Assembly: GCF_027912495.1 (NCBI RefSeq)
Contig: NZ_CP115463.1
Span: forward strand, 1,139,501 to 1,203,500
Length of the DNA stretch: 64,000 nt
Reading direction: 5' to 3'
Source: Caulobacter sp. NIBR1757
GTDB taxonomy: Bacteria > Pseudomonadota > Alphaproteobacteria > Caulobacterales > Caulobacteraceae
Shown one piece after another: positions 47,307 through 55,732 of this stretch. The notes beneath the pieces were generated by a model. It did not search any database. It saw only the letters and a program-made list of their open reading frames with translations, and had not been told where the DNA came from. Position numbers and translations under genes: made by a program. The stretch's first letter is position 1; each line of letters starts with the position of its first letter.

Positions 47307-49223
47307 ATGCGTTTCGACGATCGTTTTCTGGAGGAGATCAAGTCGCGCGTCCGGCTGTCGGATGTGATCGGCAAGACCGTGAAGCTGAAGCGCCAGGGCC
47401 GGGAATTCGTCGGCCTCTCGCCGTTCACCAAGGAGCGGTCGCCCAGCTTCTTCGTCAACGACGACAAGGGTTTTTACCACGACTTCTCGAGCGGCAAGCA
47501 CGGCGACCTGATCAGCTTCTTCCAGGAGACCGAGCGGCTGAGCTTCATGGAGGCGGTCGAGCGGCTGGCCTCCGAGGCCGGGGTGCCGCTGCCGGCCCCG
47601 GATCCGCAGGCGGCCGAGCAGGAGAAGAAGCGCCAGGGCTTGAGCGACTGGATGGACCTGGCCGCCGCCTGGTTCGAGGGCGAGCTGCGCCGGCCGCCGG
47701 GGCGGGAGGCGCGGGCCTATCTGGAGCGCCGGGGCCTGCCGGACACGGAGTGGAAACGGTTCGGATTGGGGTACGCGCCGGAGAGCCGCACGGCCCTGAA
47801 GGACTATCTGATCGCCAAGGGCGCCAAGCCCGGCGAACTGGTCGACGCCGGCCTGCTGATCGCGCCGGAAGAGGGCGGGGCGCCTTACGACCGGTTCCGC
47901 AACCGGATCATCTTCCCCATCGCCGACGCGCGCGGGCGGGTGGTGTCGTTCGGCGGCCGGGCGCTCGATCCCAATGCCCGGGCCAAGTACCTGAACGGCC
48001 CGGAGACCAGCCTCTTCCACAAGGGCCGGCTGCTGTACGGTCTGCCCGAGGCGCGCAAGCTGATGCATGCCGGCGGGGCCGATGCGCCGCTGGTGGTGGT
48101 CGAGGGCTATATGGACGCCATCGCCTGCCAGCGGGCCAACATCGCCGCGGTGGCGCCGCTGGGCACGGCGCTGACCGAGGACCAGATGGAGGTGCTGTGG
48201 CGGCTGCACCCCGAGCCGACCCTGAGCTTCGACGGCGACGCGGCCGGGCGGCGGGCGGCCAACAGCGCCATGGACCGGGCCCTGCCGCTGATCAAGCCGG
48301 GCAAGAGCTTCCGGTTCGCCATCGTGGTCGGCGGCAAGGACCCCGACGACGTGCTGCGCGAGCAGGGGCCGGCGGCGCTGAAGGCGCAGCTGACCGATAC
48401 GACGCCGTTTGTGGAGCAGCTGTTCCACCGCGAGCGGGACCTGGAGCCGCTGGATACGCCCGAGCGTATTGCCGGGTTGAAGGTCAGATTGCGGAAACTG
48501 GCAGCGACCATTGCAGACCCAGACCTAAGCCAAGCGTATCGCGAAGACCTCTTGGGCCGCTTTGACGAGATGAGGGGCGTCAAAGTGTCGGCGTTCCAAA
48601 AGGGTTCTGTTGAAAGAGGTCCTTGGAGAGAGAGGGGCCCCTGGAGGGGAAGGCCGCAACAAGGCGGCATCGTCGGCCCGATCGGACCAGACAGTCAAAC
48701 TAAAGACCTGGCCACTTTGAACCGCATTCTGCCTAAGCCGCTTACGGCAGCATTGGCGTATGCCGTGCTACAAGATCCCCATGTTCTGGACGACAAAGTA
48801 GAAGTTCTAAGCGCGCAAGGATTCTGCGACACGCGGCTGGCAGCACTGGCTGATCAGATGGTCCAGTTTCGCTTCGAACACGACCACATTGATGCGGTTT
48901 CGCTGCGGCGGCACTTGAGCTCACGGGGCCTTTCTGAGCACACAATCCAAGATCTTCAGAAGGCGGCGAAAATCGCGAATACACCCTTCCTTGCCGCAGG
49001 GGTTGATGCCAACTCCGCCCGATCCCTGTGGACGCGGGCTTACGAGTTAGTGGTCAAGCTGGGAACGCTCGAACGAGCCGTCGAGGGCGCTAAGCAGGAC
49101 CTCGCGCGAGACAATGACAGCTCGACGCTAATGCGGTTGAAGACCGAACGCGACCTGCTCAAGCGGCTGGTCGACACCGGCGCTTGGAGCGACGAGGGCG
49201 AAGCGGCGGTCTGGCTCAATTAA
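47307..49223 (+). CDS. dnaG: DNA primase
   Basis: Makes RNA primers at the replication fork with DnaB. The protein of 638 residues has an N-terminal CHC2-type domain, a catalytic core with TOPRIM motifs (VVVEGYMDAIACQ, LSFDGDAAGRRAA) and a helical C-terminal helicase-binding domain. The zinc ligands are missing: the C-x-x-H site reads SPFT (38-41) and the C-x-x-C site DFSS (59-62), in an otherwise conserved frame. From about base 48480 to near the end, codon use shifts to lower GC with AGA and CTA codons. A linker with repeated GPWR lies near residues 435-445. Confidence 0.95.
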   Translation: MRFDDRFLEEIKSRVRLSDVIGKTVKLKRQGREFVGLSPFTKERSPSFFVNDDKGFYHDFSSGKHGDLISFFQETERLSFMEAVERLASEAGVPLPAPDPQAAEQEKKRQGLSDWMDLAAAWFEGELRRPPGREARAYLERRGLPDTEWKRFGLGYAPESRTALKDYLIAKGAKPGELVDAGLLIAPEEGGAPYDRFRNRIIFPIADARGRVVSFGGRALDPNARAKYLNGPETSLFHKGRLLYGLPEARKLMHAGGADAPLVVVEGYMDAIACQRANIAAVAPLGTALTEDQMEVLWRLHPEPTLSFDGDAAGRRAANSAMDRALPLIKPGKSFRFAIVVGGKDPDDVLREQGPAALKAQLTDTTPFVEQLFHRERDLEPLDTPERIAGLKVRLRKLAATIADPDLSQAYREDLLGRFDEMRGVKVSAFQKGSVERGPWRERGPWRGRPQQGGIVGPIGPDSQTKDLATLNRILPKPLTAALAYAVLQDPHVLDDKVEVLSAQGFCDTRLAALADQMVQFRFEHDHIDAVSLRRHLSSRGLSEHTIQDLQKAAKIANTPFLAAGVDANSARSLWTRAYELVVKLGTLERAVEGAKQDLARDNDSSTLMRLKTERDLLKRLVDTGAWSDEGEAAVWLN

Positions 49224-49225
49224 GA

Positions 49226-49391
49226 CCTGTCATCCTTCGGTCAGGCGAAGCCTGATCCGGAGGACCCACCCGCAAGCCTGGCTGCTGGCGTCAATGGGGT
49301 TGCGCGGGCGGCGGGGACGACGCAGGAAGGCCAGCTGGTTCCGCCCTGACGGTGGGTCCTCCGGATCGCTACGCGACCGAAGGATGACAGG
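49226..49391. repeat. Palindromic intergenic repeat, family C, intact copy
   Basis: A 166 bp element with arms CCTGTCATCCTTCGGTCAGG ... CCGGAGGACCCA (49226-49268) and the inverse TGGGTCCTCCGG ... CCGAAGGATGACAGG (49353-49391). It starts three bases after the dnaG stop, and its right arm contains the stop of a small convergent gene. The related copy at 33678-35157 is split by an insertion sequence. Confidence 0.85.
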
Positions 49392-49542
49392 TGTGAGGTG
49401 TCATGGCGGCGCGACACTTGCGCTCGTCATCTTCCAGAATTCGCAGCATCAGTTCGGGATCGGTGCGCAGGCTGGGCGGCTCGCCAAACCGCGCTTTCCA
49501 ACGACGTTCGATCGCGGCGATCTGGCGGTCTCTGCGGGACAT
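49369..49542 (-). CDS. Small basic protein ending inside a repeat
   Basis: Protein of 57 residues, MSRRDRQIAAIERRWKARFG then a helical segment TDPELMLRILEDDERKCRAA. The last residues (HTCHPSVA) are encoded by the family C repeat, so the C-terminus seems to have been fixed by insertion of the repeat. GGAG precedes the ATG at 49542. No family recognised; the charged helical nature and good codon use suggest a real gene. Confidence 0.5.
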   Translation of the reverse strand: MSRRDRQIAAIERRWKARFGEPPSLRTDPELMLRILEDDERKCRAAMTPHTCHPSVA

Positions 49543-49684
49543 GGGGGAACTCCTGACGCGGTACAGGGTCCCCAAACGAGGTCAGGCAGCAACGGTTGCC
49601 ATAAAACCGTGAAATATCAGTGTGTTAACCAAGGCGTGGCGTTGCGCCGGCAGAAGCCTGTCCCGCCGGCGCGCGCTACGCGGA

Positions 49685-50776
49685 TCAGTCGAAGACGATG
49701 ACCGAGCGGGCCAGTTCGCCGCGCTTGAGTTCCTCGAAGGCGTCGTTGACCTGGTCCAGCTTGATGCGGCGGCTGATCATCTGGTCGAGCTTCAGCTTGC
49801 CGGTCATGTAGAAGTCGACGAAGCGGGGCATGTCGACCGGAAAGCGGTTGGAGCCCATCAGGCTGCCCTGGATGCGCTTTTCGGCCAGGAAGTCGGCGCC
49901 GTGCAGTTCGATGTTCACGCCGACGGGGATCATGCCGATGACGTTGGCGGTGCCGCCGCGGGCCAGCATCTTGAAGGCCTGTTCGGTGGTCGCCTTCAGG
50001 CCGATGGCCTCGAAGCTGTGATCAACGCCGCCGCCGGTCATTTCCAGAACCTGGGCGACGGGGTTGCCTTGGCTGGCGTCGACGACGTCGGTGGCGCCGA
50101 ATTCCTTGGCCAGGTTCAGCTTGGAGCCGTGCATGTCGATGGCGATAATGCGGCCGGCGCCGGCGATGGCCGCGCCGTTGACCGCCGCCAGGCCGACGCC
50201 GCCGCAGCCGATGACGGCCACCGTCTCGCCCGGGCGGACGTTGGAGGTGTGGATCACCGCGCCGACGCCGGTGGTGACGCTGCAGCCGATCAGGGCGGCG
50301 ACGTCGAAGGGCATGTCCTTGCGGATGGCGACGCAGGCGTGTTCGTGGATCAGCATCTGCTCGGCGAACGAGCTGAGGTTGAGGAACTGGTTCATGGCCG
50401 GGGCGGCCGCGTCCTCACGGAACAGGCGCGGCGAGTCGCCCTTTTCGCGGCGCACGTCGCCGCTGATGCAGCGCGACAGGTGGCCGGTGACGCAATGATT
50501 GCAGTGGCCGCAGAAGGCCGACAGGCAGGTGATGACGTGATCGCCCGGCTTCACCGTGCGCACTTCGCTGCCGACCGCCTCGACGATGCCGGCGCTCTCG
50601 TGACCCAGAACGGCGGGGGCGGGGTGGGGGTATTTGCCTTCGACGAAGTGCAGGTCGGAGTGGCAAACGCCGGCGGCCTTGGTGCGGATCAGCACCTCAT
50701 GCGGGCCGGGCTTGCTGATGGACACATCCTCGATCTGCAAGGGTTTGCCGACCTCGCGAAATACCGCCGCCTTCAT
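49685..50776 (-). CDS. Zinc-dependent alcohol dehydrogenase
   Basis: MDR-family oxidoreductase of 363 residues, NAD-dependent. The catalytic zinc ligands are Cys in GVCHSDLH and His in LGHESAG. The structural zinc lobe is CGHCNHCVTGHLSRC. The cofactor fold has VIGCGGVGLAAVNGAAIAGA followed by IAIDMHGSKL. The class resembles class III/aryl-alcohol type enzymes. It probably oxidises alcohols or adducts; the substrate is undetermined. It diverges from the carboxylesterase gene. Confidence 0.92.
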   Translation of the reverse strand: MKAAVFREVGKPLQIEDVSISKPGPHEVLIRTKAAGVCHSDLHFVEGKYPHPAPAVLGHESAGIVEAVGSEVRTVKPGDHVITCLSAFCGHCNHCVTGHLSRCISGDVRREKGDSPRLFREDAAAPAMNQFLNLSSFAEQMLIHEHACVAIRKDMPFDVAALIGCSVTTGVGAVIHTSNVRPGETVAVIGCGGVGLAAVNGAAIAGAGRIIAIDMHGSKLNLAKEFGATDVVDASQGNPVAQVLEMTGGGVDHSFEAIGLKATTEQAFKMLARGGTANVIGMIPVGVNIELHGADFLAEKRIQGSLMGSNRFPVDMPRFVDFYMTGKLKLDQMISRRIKLDQVNDAFEELKRGELARSVIVFD

Positions 50777-50908
50777 GATGCTCTCCCGAACGATTGTTTG
50801 AGCGCACGTTATCGCTGTTCACTGTGAAAGCGGAAGGGGCGTTGTGGGGAAATCTCGACGAAGGGGCGCCGGGAGGATACCGTGTTTTCTAAAATAGGGG
50901 AGAAGACC

Positions 50909-52513
50909 ATGACCCATGTGGGGATCGATCGTCGGAAGCTGCTCGTCCTGGGGGTCGGCGGGGCGGCGCTGGGCGCGGGCGCCGCGCAGGCGGCGGGAAT
51001 GCAGGTCCCAACCAGCGAAGGCCCGGTGCAGGGATTGATCGGGGAAGCGGGCCTGCGGTTCCTGGGGATTCCCTATGCCGCGCCGCCGGTCGGCGAGCTG
51101 CGTTTTGCCCCGCCAAGGCCACCGGCCAAGCGCAACGGCGTGCTAAAGGCCGACGCGTTCGGCCATGCGGCGGTGCAGGCCAGCACCCCGGCGACCTCGG
51201 ACACCGAACTGGGCCGCGCCCTGCAGGCGGTTTTCCCCTCGCAGAAGGATGTCGCGACCCAGAGCGAAGACTGCCTCTACCTCAACATCTGGACGACCGG
51301 CGTCAACGTCGGCGGCAAGGGATCGAAGCCGGTCATGGTCTGGCTGCACGGCGGCGGCTTTGCCTATGGCTCCGCCGCCTGGCCGATGTATGACGGCGCC
51401 AACCTGGCCAAAGGGGGCGATGTCGTCGTGGTCGGCATCAACCACCGGCTCAACGTCTTCGGCTACACCCACCTGCCGCAGGTCGAGGGCAGCGGCAACG
51501 CCGGCATGCTCGACATCGTCCAGGCGCTGAAATGGGTGAGGGCCAATATCGGCGCCTTTGGCGGCGATCCGGGCAACGTCACGATCTTCGGCGAGAGCGG
51601 CGGTGGGGCCAAGGTCAGCTACCTGATGGCCATGCCCAGCGCCAAAGGCCTGTTCCACCGCGCCGTGGTCCAGAGCGGCCCCGGCGTGAAGGCCGTACCC
51701 GCCGAGAGGGCCGATGCGCTGCGCAAGGCGCTGTACGCTGAGCTGGGCCTGGCCGACGGTGATGTGGCCGGCCTGCGGGCCACGGCCCCGGACCAGCTGC
51801 TCTCGGCCTCGGCGGCGGCGGAGAAGAAGATGCCAGGTGTCGGCTTCGACCGGGCCGGCTTCGCGCCGGTGGTCGATGGCAAGGTGCTGCCGCACCAGCC
51901 CTGGGATCCCAAGGCGCCGGATATCTCGGCCGACGTGCCGGTGCTGATCGGCATCAACAAGGACGAGATGACCCTGTTCATGGCCTCGGCCCCCTGGTTC
52001 GGCCGCCTGGACGAGGCGGGCTTGAAGGCGATGGCCACAGCCATCTTCAAGGACAAGGCCGATGCGGTGCTGGCCGCCCTGAAGGCCGATTTCCCGAACG
52101 AGACGCCGACCTATCTGGCCTGCCACCTCACGACCTATGGGCGGATGTTCGCCGGCAGCGTGCAGATCGCCGAGCGCAAGGCGGCGCAAGGGAAGGCGAA
52201 GGCCTACTTCTATCTGCTCGAGTGGGAGACGCCGGTCGGGCCGTTCAAGACCCCGCACACCCTGGAGATCCCGCTGGTCTTCGACAACGTCGAGACCAGC
52301 CGCCCGCTGCTCGGCCCCGGCCCGGCGCCGCAGGTGATGGCCAGGCAGATGAGCGCCGCCTGGGTCGCCTTCGCCAGGACCGGCGATCCCAACACGCCGG
52401 TGCTGCCGGCTTGGCCGGCCTATGAGGCGGGCAAGCGCTCGACCATGGTCTTCAACCAGACCAGCCGGGTGGTCGAAGACCCCTATGCGGCGACGCGTCA
52501 GGCTGTCACCTGA
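50909..52513 (+). CDS. Exported type B carboxylesterase
   Basis: Carboxylesterase/lipase of 534 residues with a Tat-like signal (DRRKLLVLGVGGAALGAGAA). It has the family oxyanion motif VWLHGGGFAYGSA, EDCLYLNIW, nucleophile elbow FGESGGGAKV (Ser), acid in IGINKDEMTLF and His in KTPHTLEIPLVF. It hydrolyses an ester of unknown identity in the periplasm. GGGGAGAAG precedes the ATG. It diverges from the alcohol dehydrogenase gene. Confidence 0.92.
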   Translation: MTHVGIDRRKLLVLGVGGAALGAGAAQAAGMQVPTSEGPVQGLIGEAGLRFLGIPYAAPPVGELRFAPPRPPAKRNGVLKADAFGHAAVQASTPATSDTELGRALQAVFPSQKDVATQSEDCLYLNIWTTGVNVGGKGSKPVMVWLHGGGFAYGSAAWPMYDGANLAKGGDVVVVGINHRLNVFGYTHLPQVEGSGNAGMLDIVQALKWVRANIGAFGGDPGNVTIFGESGGGAKVSYLMAMPSAKGLFHRAVVQSGPGVKAVPAERADALRKALYAELGLADGDVAGLRATAPDQLLSASAAAEKKMPGVGFDRAGFAPVVDGKVLPHQPWDPKAPDISADVPVLIGINKDEMTLFMASAPWFGRLDEAGLKAMATAIFKDKADAVLAALKADFPNETPTYLACHLTTYGRMFAGSVQIAERKAAQGKAKAYFYLLEWETPVGPFKTPHTLEIPLVFDNVETSRPLLGPGPAPQVMARQMSAAWVAFARTGDPNTPVLPAWPAYEAGKRSTMVFNQTSRVVEDPYAATRQAVT

Positions 52514-52560
52514 CGCCGGCTGGCCTTGAAGCCTCAGGCTTTGCGGCTTAACCCGGCGCC

Positions 52561-53181
52561 ATGCCGACCCAGAGCCTGTTCGCCACCCGCCTCTACCGCG
52601 CCGAGCTGTCCGACGAGCGGGGCTTCGAGCCCCTGCTCGAGGATCTTGCCGACGCCTGCGCCATGATGGCCGAGGAGGACGAGGCGGGCCGCGCCTGGTC
52701 GAAGGCCAACCGCTATCCCGGCTACACCTCCTACAGCTCGCCGGGGCCGCTGTGGACGCGGGCCAGCGCCTTCAGCGACCTGAAGACCCGGCTCGACCGC
52801 CATGCCCGCGCCTTCGCCATCGACCTGGGCCTCGACCTCGACGGCGGCAAGCTGCGGCTCGACAGTCTGTGGGTGAATGTCCTCAAGCCGGGCGGCGGCC
52901 ACAGCGGCCATATCCATCCCCACAGCGTCATCAGCGGCACGACCTATGTGGAGGTGCCGCCCGGCGCCTCGGGCCTGAAACTGGAGGATCCGCGCCTGGC
53001 GATGATGATGGCCGCCCCCATGCGTCTGCCCGAGGCGCCACAGGACCAGCAGCCCTTCGTCTATGTGACGCCGCAGGCCGGCACGGTGCTGATGTGGGAA
53101 AGCTGGCTGCGCCATGAGGTGCCGGTCAATCTCGGCAAGACCGAGCGGGTGTCGATCAGCTTCAACTACGGCTGGCGCTGA
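52561..53181 (+). CDS. TIGR02466-type putative 2OG-Fe(II) oxygenase
   Basis: Protein of 206 residues with the double-stranded helix fold signature of the TIGR02466 family: WVNVLKPGGGHSGHIHPHSV followed by ISGTTYVEVPPG, and MWESWLRHEVPVNL. His in HIHPHS and His in RHEVP would be metal ligands, with Arg in TERVSISFNY as a candidate for 2-oxoglutarate. The biological substrate is unknown. It follows the esterase by 47 bases in the same direction. Confidence 0.78.
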   Translation: MPTQSLFATRLYRAELSDERGFEPLLEDLADACAMMAEEDEAGRAWSKANRYPGYTSYSSPGPLWTRASAFSDLKTRLDRHARAFAIDLGLDLDGGKLRLDSLWVNVLKPGGGHSGHIHPHSVISGTTYVEVPPGASGLKLEDPRLAMMMAAPMRLPEAPQDQQPFVYVTPQAGTVLMWESWLRHEVPVNLGKTERVSISFNYGWR

Positions 53182-53289
53182 CAACACCGTTTTCTGAACG
53201 AACGATAACGCCGTCGTCCGAGATCGCGTTCAGCTTGGCTGATTCATGGTGGGCCCATGGAGCAACACCGCTCCGATTGGGAGGCTACC

Positions 53290-54003
53290 ATGACCAAGAC
53301 GAAGACCATCACCTACCTCGCCGGGTCCGCCCTCGCGGCCCTCGTCTGCGCCGCCGCCGGCAGCGCCTCGGCCGCCGACATCGACTGCCCGCTCAGTCAG
53401 GCCAAGCGGACCATCGTCAACCCGTTGCCGGGTGGCTGGTGGACGACGCCGCAGGTCAACAGCCTGTCGGACACCCGCATCGTCACCATCGGCGGCCAGC
53501 GGGCCCTGCAGTGCGTCTATGGCGACAGCGGCTCGATCCAGCGCCCGGCGCCGGTCGGCATGCTGTGCTCGACCAAGCCGGGTGGCTTCCGCTGCACCCC
53601 GCCGATCATCATCCTGCCGCCGTCGCCCCCGCCGTCCCCGCCGGTCACCTTCTCGACCGACATCGTCGTGGTGCCGCAGACCTATGAGGTCAACTTCGAC
53701 AACGGCAACGTCGGCAGCGGGCCCGGCGCCGACCTGTGGTTCCAGGCCGTCACCTCGACCGAGCGCTATCTGACGCCGGTCAATGGCGCCAAGATCGCGG
53801 TCGGCGACCGCTCCAACCGGGGCCGGGACGGCTGTCGCGTGGCCAGCTACTCGACCGCCCGGGTGCCGCTCTCGGCCGTGCCGGTCGGCAGCTACATCTG
53901 CATGAAGACCAACCAGGGCCGCACCAGCCAGTTCCGGATGAACGCCATCACCGGCCTGGCCGTGAAGAACCTGGAGATGGGCTACACCACCTGGGCCAAC
54001 TGA
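53290..54003 (+). CDS. Secreted protein of unknown function
   Basis: Protein of 237 residues with a Sec signal (YLAGSALAALVCAAAGSASA). It has an N-terminal region with Cys pairs, a proline-rich hinge IILPPSPPPSPPVTF, and a C-terminal domain containing DLWFQAVTSTERYLTPVNGA and a Cys pair (GCRVASYST, YICMKTNQG). No recognised domain. GAGGCTACC precedes the ATG at 53290. It converges on another small secreted-protein gene. Confidence 0.7.
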   Translation: MTKTKTITYLAGSALAALVCAAAGSASAADIDCPLSQAKRTIVNPLPGGWWTTPQVNSLSDTRIVTIGGQRALQCVYGDSGSIQRPAPVGMLCSTKPGGFRCTPPIIILPPSPPPSPPVTFSTDIVVVPQTYEVNFDNGNVGSGPGADLWFQAVTSTERYLTPVNGAKIAVGDRSNRGRDGCRVASYSTARVPLSAVPVGSYICMKTNQGRTSQFRMNAITGLAVKNLEMGYTTWAN

Positions 54004-54033
54004 TCATGGTCCGTGCCGAGGCGGTCCCGCGAC

Positions 54034-54390
54034 CTAACCGTTGCGGGGCCGCACGCACATCTGGCGGCCCTCGTAGCGGTCGCCGACCAGGCTGCCGTCG
54101 CGGGCGGCGTCTTTGCGGGCCAGCTCGTAGGACCGGTTTTCGGTGATCGGCCGCTCGCCCTTGCCGCAGACTGGAACCTCGACCCGCTGGGCGTTCTCGC
54201 ACTGGCAGATGTCGTAACCCTGGTCGATGCGGCTCGAGGAGCCGCGGCAAACCGGCGGACGGGACTCGCCTCCGACGTCGAGGCACATGATCCCCATCTT
54301 TGGATGGGTTGCGGAATCCGGCGCGGCGTTGACGGTCGAGCTGGCGCCGAAGGCCAGCAGGGCGGCGGCGGCGATAAACAGGGTGCGCAT
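54034..54390 (-). CDS. Small secreted cysteine-rich protein
   Basis: Protein of 118 residues with signal peptide TLFIAAAALLAFGASSTVNA and six Cys in the mature part (MGIMCLDVG, PPVCRGSS, DICQCENAQ, VPVCGKG, RQMCVRP), consistent with disulfides. Family not recognised. ATG at 54390 follows GGAGGAACGCCCC in minus-strand sense. Confidence 0.68.
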   Translation of the reverse strand: MRTLFIAAAALLAFGASSTVNAAPDSATHPKMGIMCLDVGGESRPPVCRGSSSRIDQGYDICQCENAQRVEVPVCGKGERPITENRSYELARKDAARDGSLVGDRYEGRQMCVRPRNG

Positions 54391-54445
54391 GGGGCGTTCC
54401 TCCACTTCGACAAGGATAACACCCGACAGGCGAATTTCGATGCGT

Positions 54446-54763
54446 CTACCAGCGCCGCCTGCCGCTGACGGTCTCGAAGAACAGGCGGAAATCGCCCATC
54501 AGGCTGAACAACGGATACTGAAAGGTGGCCGGCCGGTTTTTCTCGAACACGAAATGCCCGACCCAGGCAAAGCCATAGCCGACCAGCGGCGCGGCCGCGA
54601 AGAACCATGGATCGACCAGCACCCCGGCCAACAGCGCAGCGATCACCAGCCCCGTACCGACCACATGCAGCCGCCGGCTGACCGGGTTGGCGTGCTCGGT
54701 CATGTAGAAGGGGTAGAAGTCGTGGAAGGTGCGATAGCGCTCGCCGGCGGGACGTCTGGCCAT
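54446..54763 (-). CDS. DUF962/Mpo1-like membrane protein
   Basis: Protein of 105 residues. The opening YRTFHDFYPFYMTEHANPVS-RRLHVVGTG is the DUF962 signature (two conserved His). It is followed by two membrane helices and WVGHFVFEKNRPATFQYPLF with a further His. The yeast relative Mpo1 is an iron-dependent dioxygenase for 2-hydroxy fatty acids; the bacterial role is not established. Confidence 0.85.
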   Translation of the reverse strand: MARRPAGERYRTFHDFYPFYMTEHANPVSRRLHVVGTGLVIAALLAGVLVDPWFFAAAPLVGYGFAWVGHFVFEKNRPATFQYPLFSLMGDFRLFFETVSGRRRW

Positions 54764-54905
54764 GGCGGAATCATCGTCCGGGCGAGGGCGCTGGTCAAGA
54801 AATGGCCGCAACCTCTATGCCGGTCCTGCACCGAACGCTCAGCCTACGTTCAGAATTGATCGGTAAGGATGGGCGACATCACAAGCAACAAGAAGCGTCC
54901 GTCTC

Positions 54906-55112
54906 ATGCCCGCGTCCGTTACCGAACTCCACATGATGGATACCTGGGTGTTCCGGCTGGCCGAGGCCGCCGACGCCAAGGCGCTGTTCGAGGAACTCCC
55001 TGAAACCCTGAAGGCCGGCGCCGAACTGCGCTGCGCGCTGACCGGCGCCGAGATCCGCACGCCCTCCGACGACGCGGCGGACTGGGTGCGGGGGCATGTG
55101 AAGGCGGCCTAG
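54906..55112 (+). CDS. Small hypothetical protein
   Basis: A 68-residue acidic-to-neutral frame, with WVFRLAEAADAKALFEELPE and GAELRCALTGAEIRTPSDDA, no signal or membrane segment. It ends with a four-base overlap of the convergent toxin gene. Coding potential is supported by composition only; no family is recognised. Confidence 0.45.
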   Translation: MPASVTELHMMDTWVFRLAEAADAKALFEELPETLKAGAELRCALTGAEIRTPSDDAADWVRGHVKAA

Positions 55113-55399
55113 AGGCGGCGGTCTTCGTTGCTGTGCCAGATTTGAGCGACAGCGACGTCGGCTCCCTGGATTCGGTACTGGACGACATAGGCGCCACGAC
55201 CGAACCAGATGACGAGCTCCCTGATTGCGGGATTGGCGGTCGGCCGGCCGCGACCGGGCGACTCGTCCAGAGTCGCGATGGCTTCCCGAATAAGCGTGCT
55301 GGCCCGCAAGGCCGCGTTGATGTCACGCTCGAGCAGGAAATCGACGAGCCGGTCGAGGTCGGCTTCCGCGCTTGGCAAGAGGTGAACCCGGTAGGTCAC
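55109..55399 (-). CDS. RelE/ParE-family toxin
   Basis: Toxin component of a type II pair, 96 residues. It has the ParE pattern: YRVHLLPSAEADLDRLVDFL at the N-terminus, helical LIREAIATLDESPGRGRP and C-terminal strands VIWFGRGAYVVQYRI and VAVAQIWHSNEDR. ParE toxins poison gyrase, while RelE relatives cleave mRNA; the terminal HSNEDRR favours ParE. The antitoxin gene overlaps its start by four bases. Confidence 0.85.
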   Translation of the reverse strand: MTYRVHLLPSAEADLDRLVDFLLERDINAALRASTLIREAIATLDESPGRGRPTANPAIRELVIWFGRGAYVVQYRIQGADVAVAQIWHSNEDRRL

Positions 55400-55659
55400 C
55401 CGTGTTCAGCCATCCGCGCCTGAATTTTGGCTTCGATCCGATCGAACACCTCATCGACCGTGTAGGCCTCGCCCGTCCGGTCGTACTCGGCCAGCCGCCT
55501 CAGAGACTCCGCCAACCGCTCATCTTCGGAAGGGACGGATATCGCGTCATCGACCAGGGAGAGCACATAGGCCTCCGGGGTCAGCCCGGCCGACCTGGCC
55601 GCGTCCGCCAGTTTTTCGGCGCGGTCCTTGTCCACGTGAATGTCGAAGCCGTCTGCCAT
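55396..55659 (-). CDS. ParD-like antitoxin
   Basis: Protein of 87 residues upstream of the ParE-like toxin. FDIHVDKDRAEKLADAARSA-GLTPEAYVLSLV fits a ribbon-helix-helix DNA-binding N-terminus, and the charged C-terminus (DEVFDRIEAKIQARMAEHG) would wrap the toxin. The ATGA overlap (55396-55399) couples translation. It probably autoregulates the pair. The subfamily name is uncertain. Confidence 0.8.
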   Translation of the reverse strand: MADGFDIHVDKDRAEKLADAARSAGLTPEAYVLSLVDDAISVPSEDERLAESLRRLAEYDRTGEAYTVDEVFDRIEAKIQARMAEHG

Positions 55660-55692
55660 GCCCGAAGGGTGATCCCGCGCGCTCGTACCGTC

Positions 55693-55724
55693 AAGAAAAA
55701 CGCCCCGGAGGTCATCCGGGGCGT
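55693..55724 (-). terminator. Intrinsic terminator of rpoD
   Basis: Perfect ten-base stem ACGCCCCGGA / TCCGGGGCGT (55700-55724, five-base loop) followed on the rpoD strand by TTTTTCTT. It lies nine bases past the rpoD stop and upstream of the antitoxin gene, so it would insulate the toxin-antitoxin pair. Confidence 0.9.
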
Positions 55725-55732
55725 TTGTCGTT

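Noticed and set aside
50818..50828. Palindrome TTCACTGTGAA between the ADH and esterase genes
   Set aside because: Short, single copy and no regulator gene adjacent; could be an operator but unsupported.
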